This document shows, in pieces, positions 5,449-6,206 of a DNA stretch of 6,206 nt. Within the stretch, counting starts at the first letter, position 1; each line of letters opens with the position of its first letter. The stretch lies in assembly GCA_019308525.1 (NCBI GenBank), contig JAFDIC010000245.1, forward strand, positions 1 to 6,206, read 5' to 3'. The notes beneath the pieces are model-generated. The model was not told the origin of the DNA, made no database searches, and saw only the letters and a program-made list of their open reading frames with translations. A program made the translations under genes and the position numbers. This DNA is from Deltaproteobacteria bacterium. GTDB lineage: Bacteria; Desulfobacterota; DSM-4660; Desulfatiglandales; HGW-15.

Positions 5449-6206
5449 CTAGACCTCGTAGAACCTGAAAAGCTCGGGGATGATCACGTTCCCCTTAAAT
5501 GTCTTTTCGGCCTCAATCTTGAGTCTTTCAAGGGCAGGTCCGTTGTGAAGGTCAAAATGGCAGAGAAAAAGATCGGCAGCCCCGGCCCTTTGCGCAGCCT
5601 CTCCTGCCTGCCCGGCTGTTGAGTGGCCGTCCTCATTTAATTTTTTTCTGAGTTTTTCATCACCCGTGGACTCATGTATGAGTGCCCTGGCCCCTCTTGT
5701 CTCCTCGACAAGTCTTTCCGATGGTGCCGTATCTGAAGAATATACCAGAGAGGATGTGGCTGTTTTGATCTTAAGGCCTGAAGCTGAAACTGGATGGTTT
5801 ACAGGAAAAAGAGAGATCTCAAATCCTGAAATCCCCTTGAAAGGTCTGCCGCCCGGATACACCCATTCCATTGGAAACATGTTTTTTCTTTCAAAAAGGG
5901 AGAAAACATCGATAAGTTCCCTTGCCTTTTCCTCGGTTTCTGGATTACAGAAGATCCTCAAAGGTCTTCTTCTTCCAAGCAGCCACAGATTGTGAACAAG
6001 GGAAGGAAGCGCATACATATGATCAGGATGCGCATGGGTTATGACAAGCGCATCAAGGGCGGACGCATCAACTCCTGTTTTCAAAAGATACCGGGCGGGG
6101 GTACCTGAAGCCTCCACAAGAACAGTGGAGTCTCCCTCGATAATGCAGAAGCATACGTTCGTGTTGTCAACCTCCTGGATCGCACCTGTTGTTCCGTAAA
6201 AGATAA
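5449..6206 (-). CDS. MBL-fold metallo-hydrolase, RNase Z-like (5' end outside window)
   Basis: This is a zinc-dependent hydrolase of the metallo-beta-lactamase superfamily, closest in layout to RNase Z/ElaC-type proteins. The frame is open to the window edge. It reads IFYGTTGAIQEVDNTN at its visible start, the usual first strand of this family, so probably only a few codons are missing; the GTG at 6117 is internal, not the start. Metal ligands are visible: HAHPDH (6036-6019), His in PVNHPVSASG (5796-5794), Asp in SSDTA (5733-5731) and His in LFLCHFD (5559-5557). RALIHEST and GHSTAGQAGEAA are also typical of RNase Z relatives. The flexible exosite arm of true tRNase Z is not obvious, so tRNA 3' processing is not assured and another small-molecule hydrolase role is possible. 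It ends in TAG, 261 bp upstream of tnaA on the same strand, and is probably a separate transcription unit. Confidence 0.85.
   Translation of the reverse strand, partial: IFYGTTGAIQEVDNTNVCFCIIEGDSTVLVEASGTPARYLLKTGVDASALDALVITHAHPDHMYALPSLVHNLWLLGRRRPLRIFCNPETEEKARELIDVFSLFERKNMFPMEWVYPGGRPFKGISGFEISLFPVNHPVSASGLKIKTATSSLVYSSDTAPSERLVEETRGARALIHESTGDEKLRKKLNEDGHSTAGQAGEAAQRAGAADLFLCHFDLHNGPALERLKIEAEKTFKGNVIIPELFRFYEV

Overview
The window is about 6.2 kb, roughly half G+C by eye, with two convergent gene groups. The gene set is an AMP-forming acetyl-CoA synthetase, tryptophanase, a methylene-tetrahydromethanopterin-reductase-like LLM oxidoreductase, an RNase Z-like hydrolase and ArfB. This fits a bacterium, and an anaerobic proteobacterium or Desulfobacterota-type organism would be a reasonable guess. 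That placement is inference; no taxonomic marker gene is present.

Left, + strand (1-2950): a near-consensus sigma70 promoter lies directly against an ISOC1/ISOC2-like isochorismatase-fold hydrolase (64-609). It is followed after 56 bp by a complete acetyl-CoA synthetase (666-2414) with all active-site motifs, and then after about 100 bp by the ribosome-rescue peptidyl-tRNA hydrolase ArfB (2516-2950). The first two genes are probably co-transcribed. ArfB may be read from the same transcript.

Right, - strand (6206-3092): an RNase Z-like metallo-beta-lactamase-fold hydrolase runs off the right edge with only its extreme N-terminus missing. After a 261-bp regulatory region with a candidate promoter and a strong ribosome binding site comes a tryptophanase gene (5187-3808), interrupted by one in-frame TAG at codon 288. 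Directly abutting its end is an LLM-class oxidoreductase lacking its N-terminal third (3811-3092). The two gene groups converge in a 141-bp gap (2951-3091) with no convincing terminator.

The most notable features are the damaged tryptophanase/LLM pair (a clean single nonsense codon next to a deletion-like junction), the frequent use of TAG as the ordinary stop codon, and a promoter so close to the first gene that its mRNA would be nearly leaderless. I did not find a convincing new multi-gene system. The right half looks like a catabolic locus undergoing decay, or carrying assembly errors.
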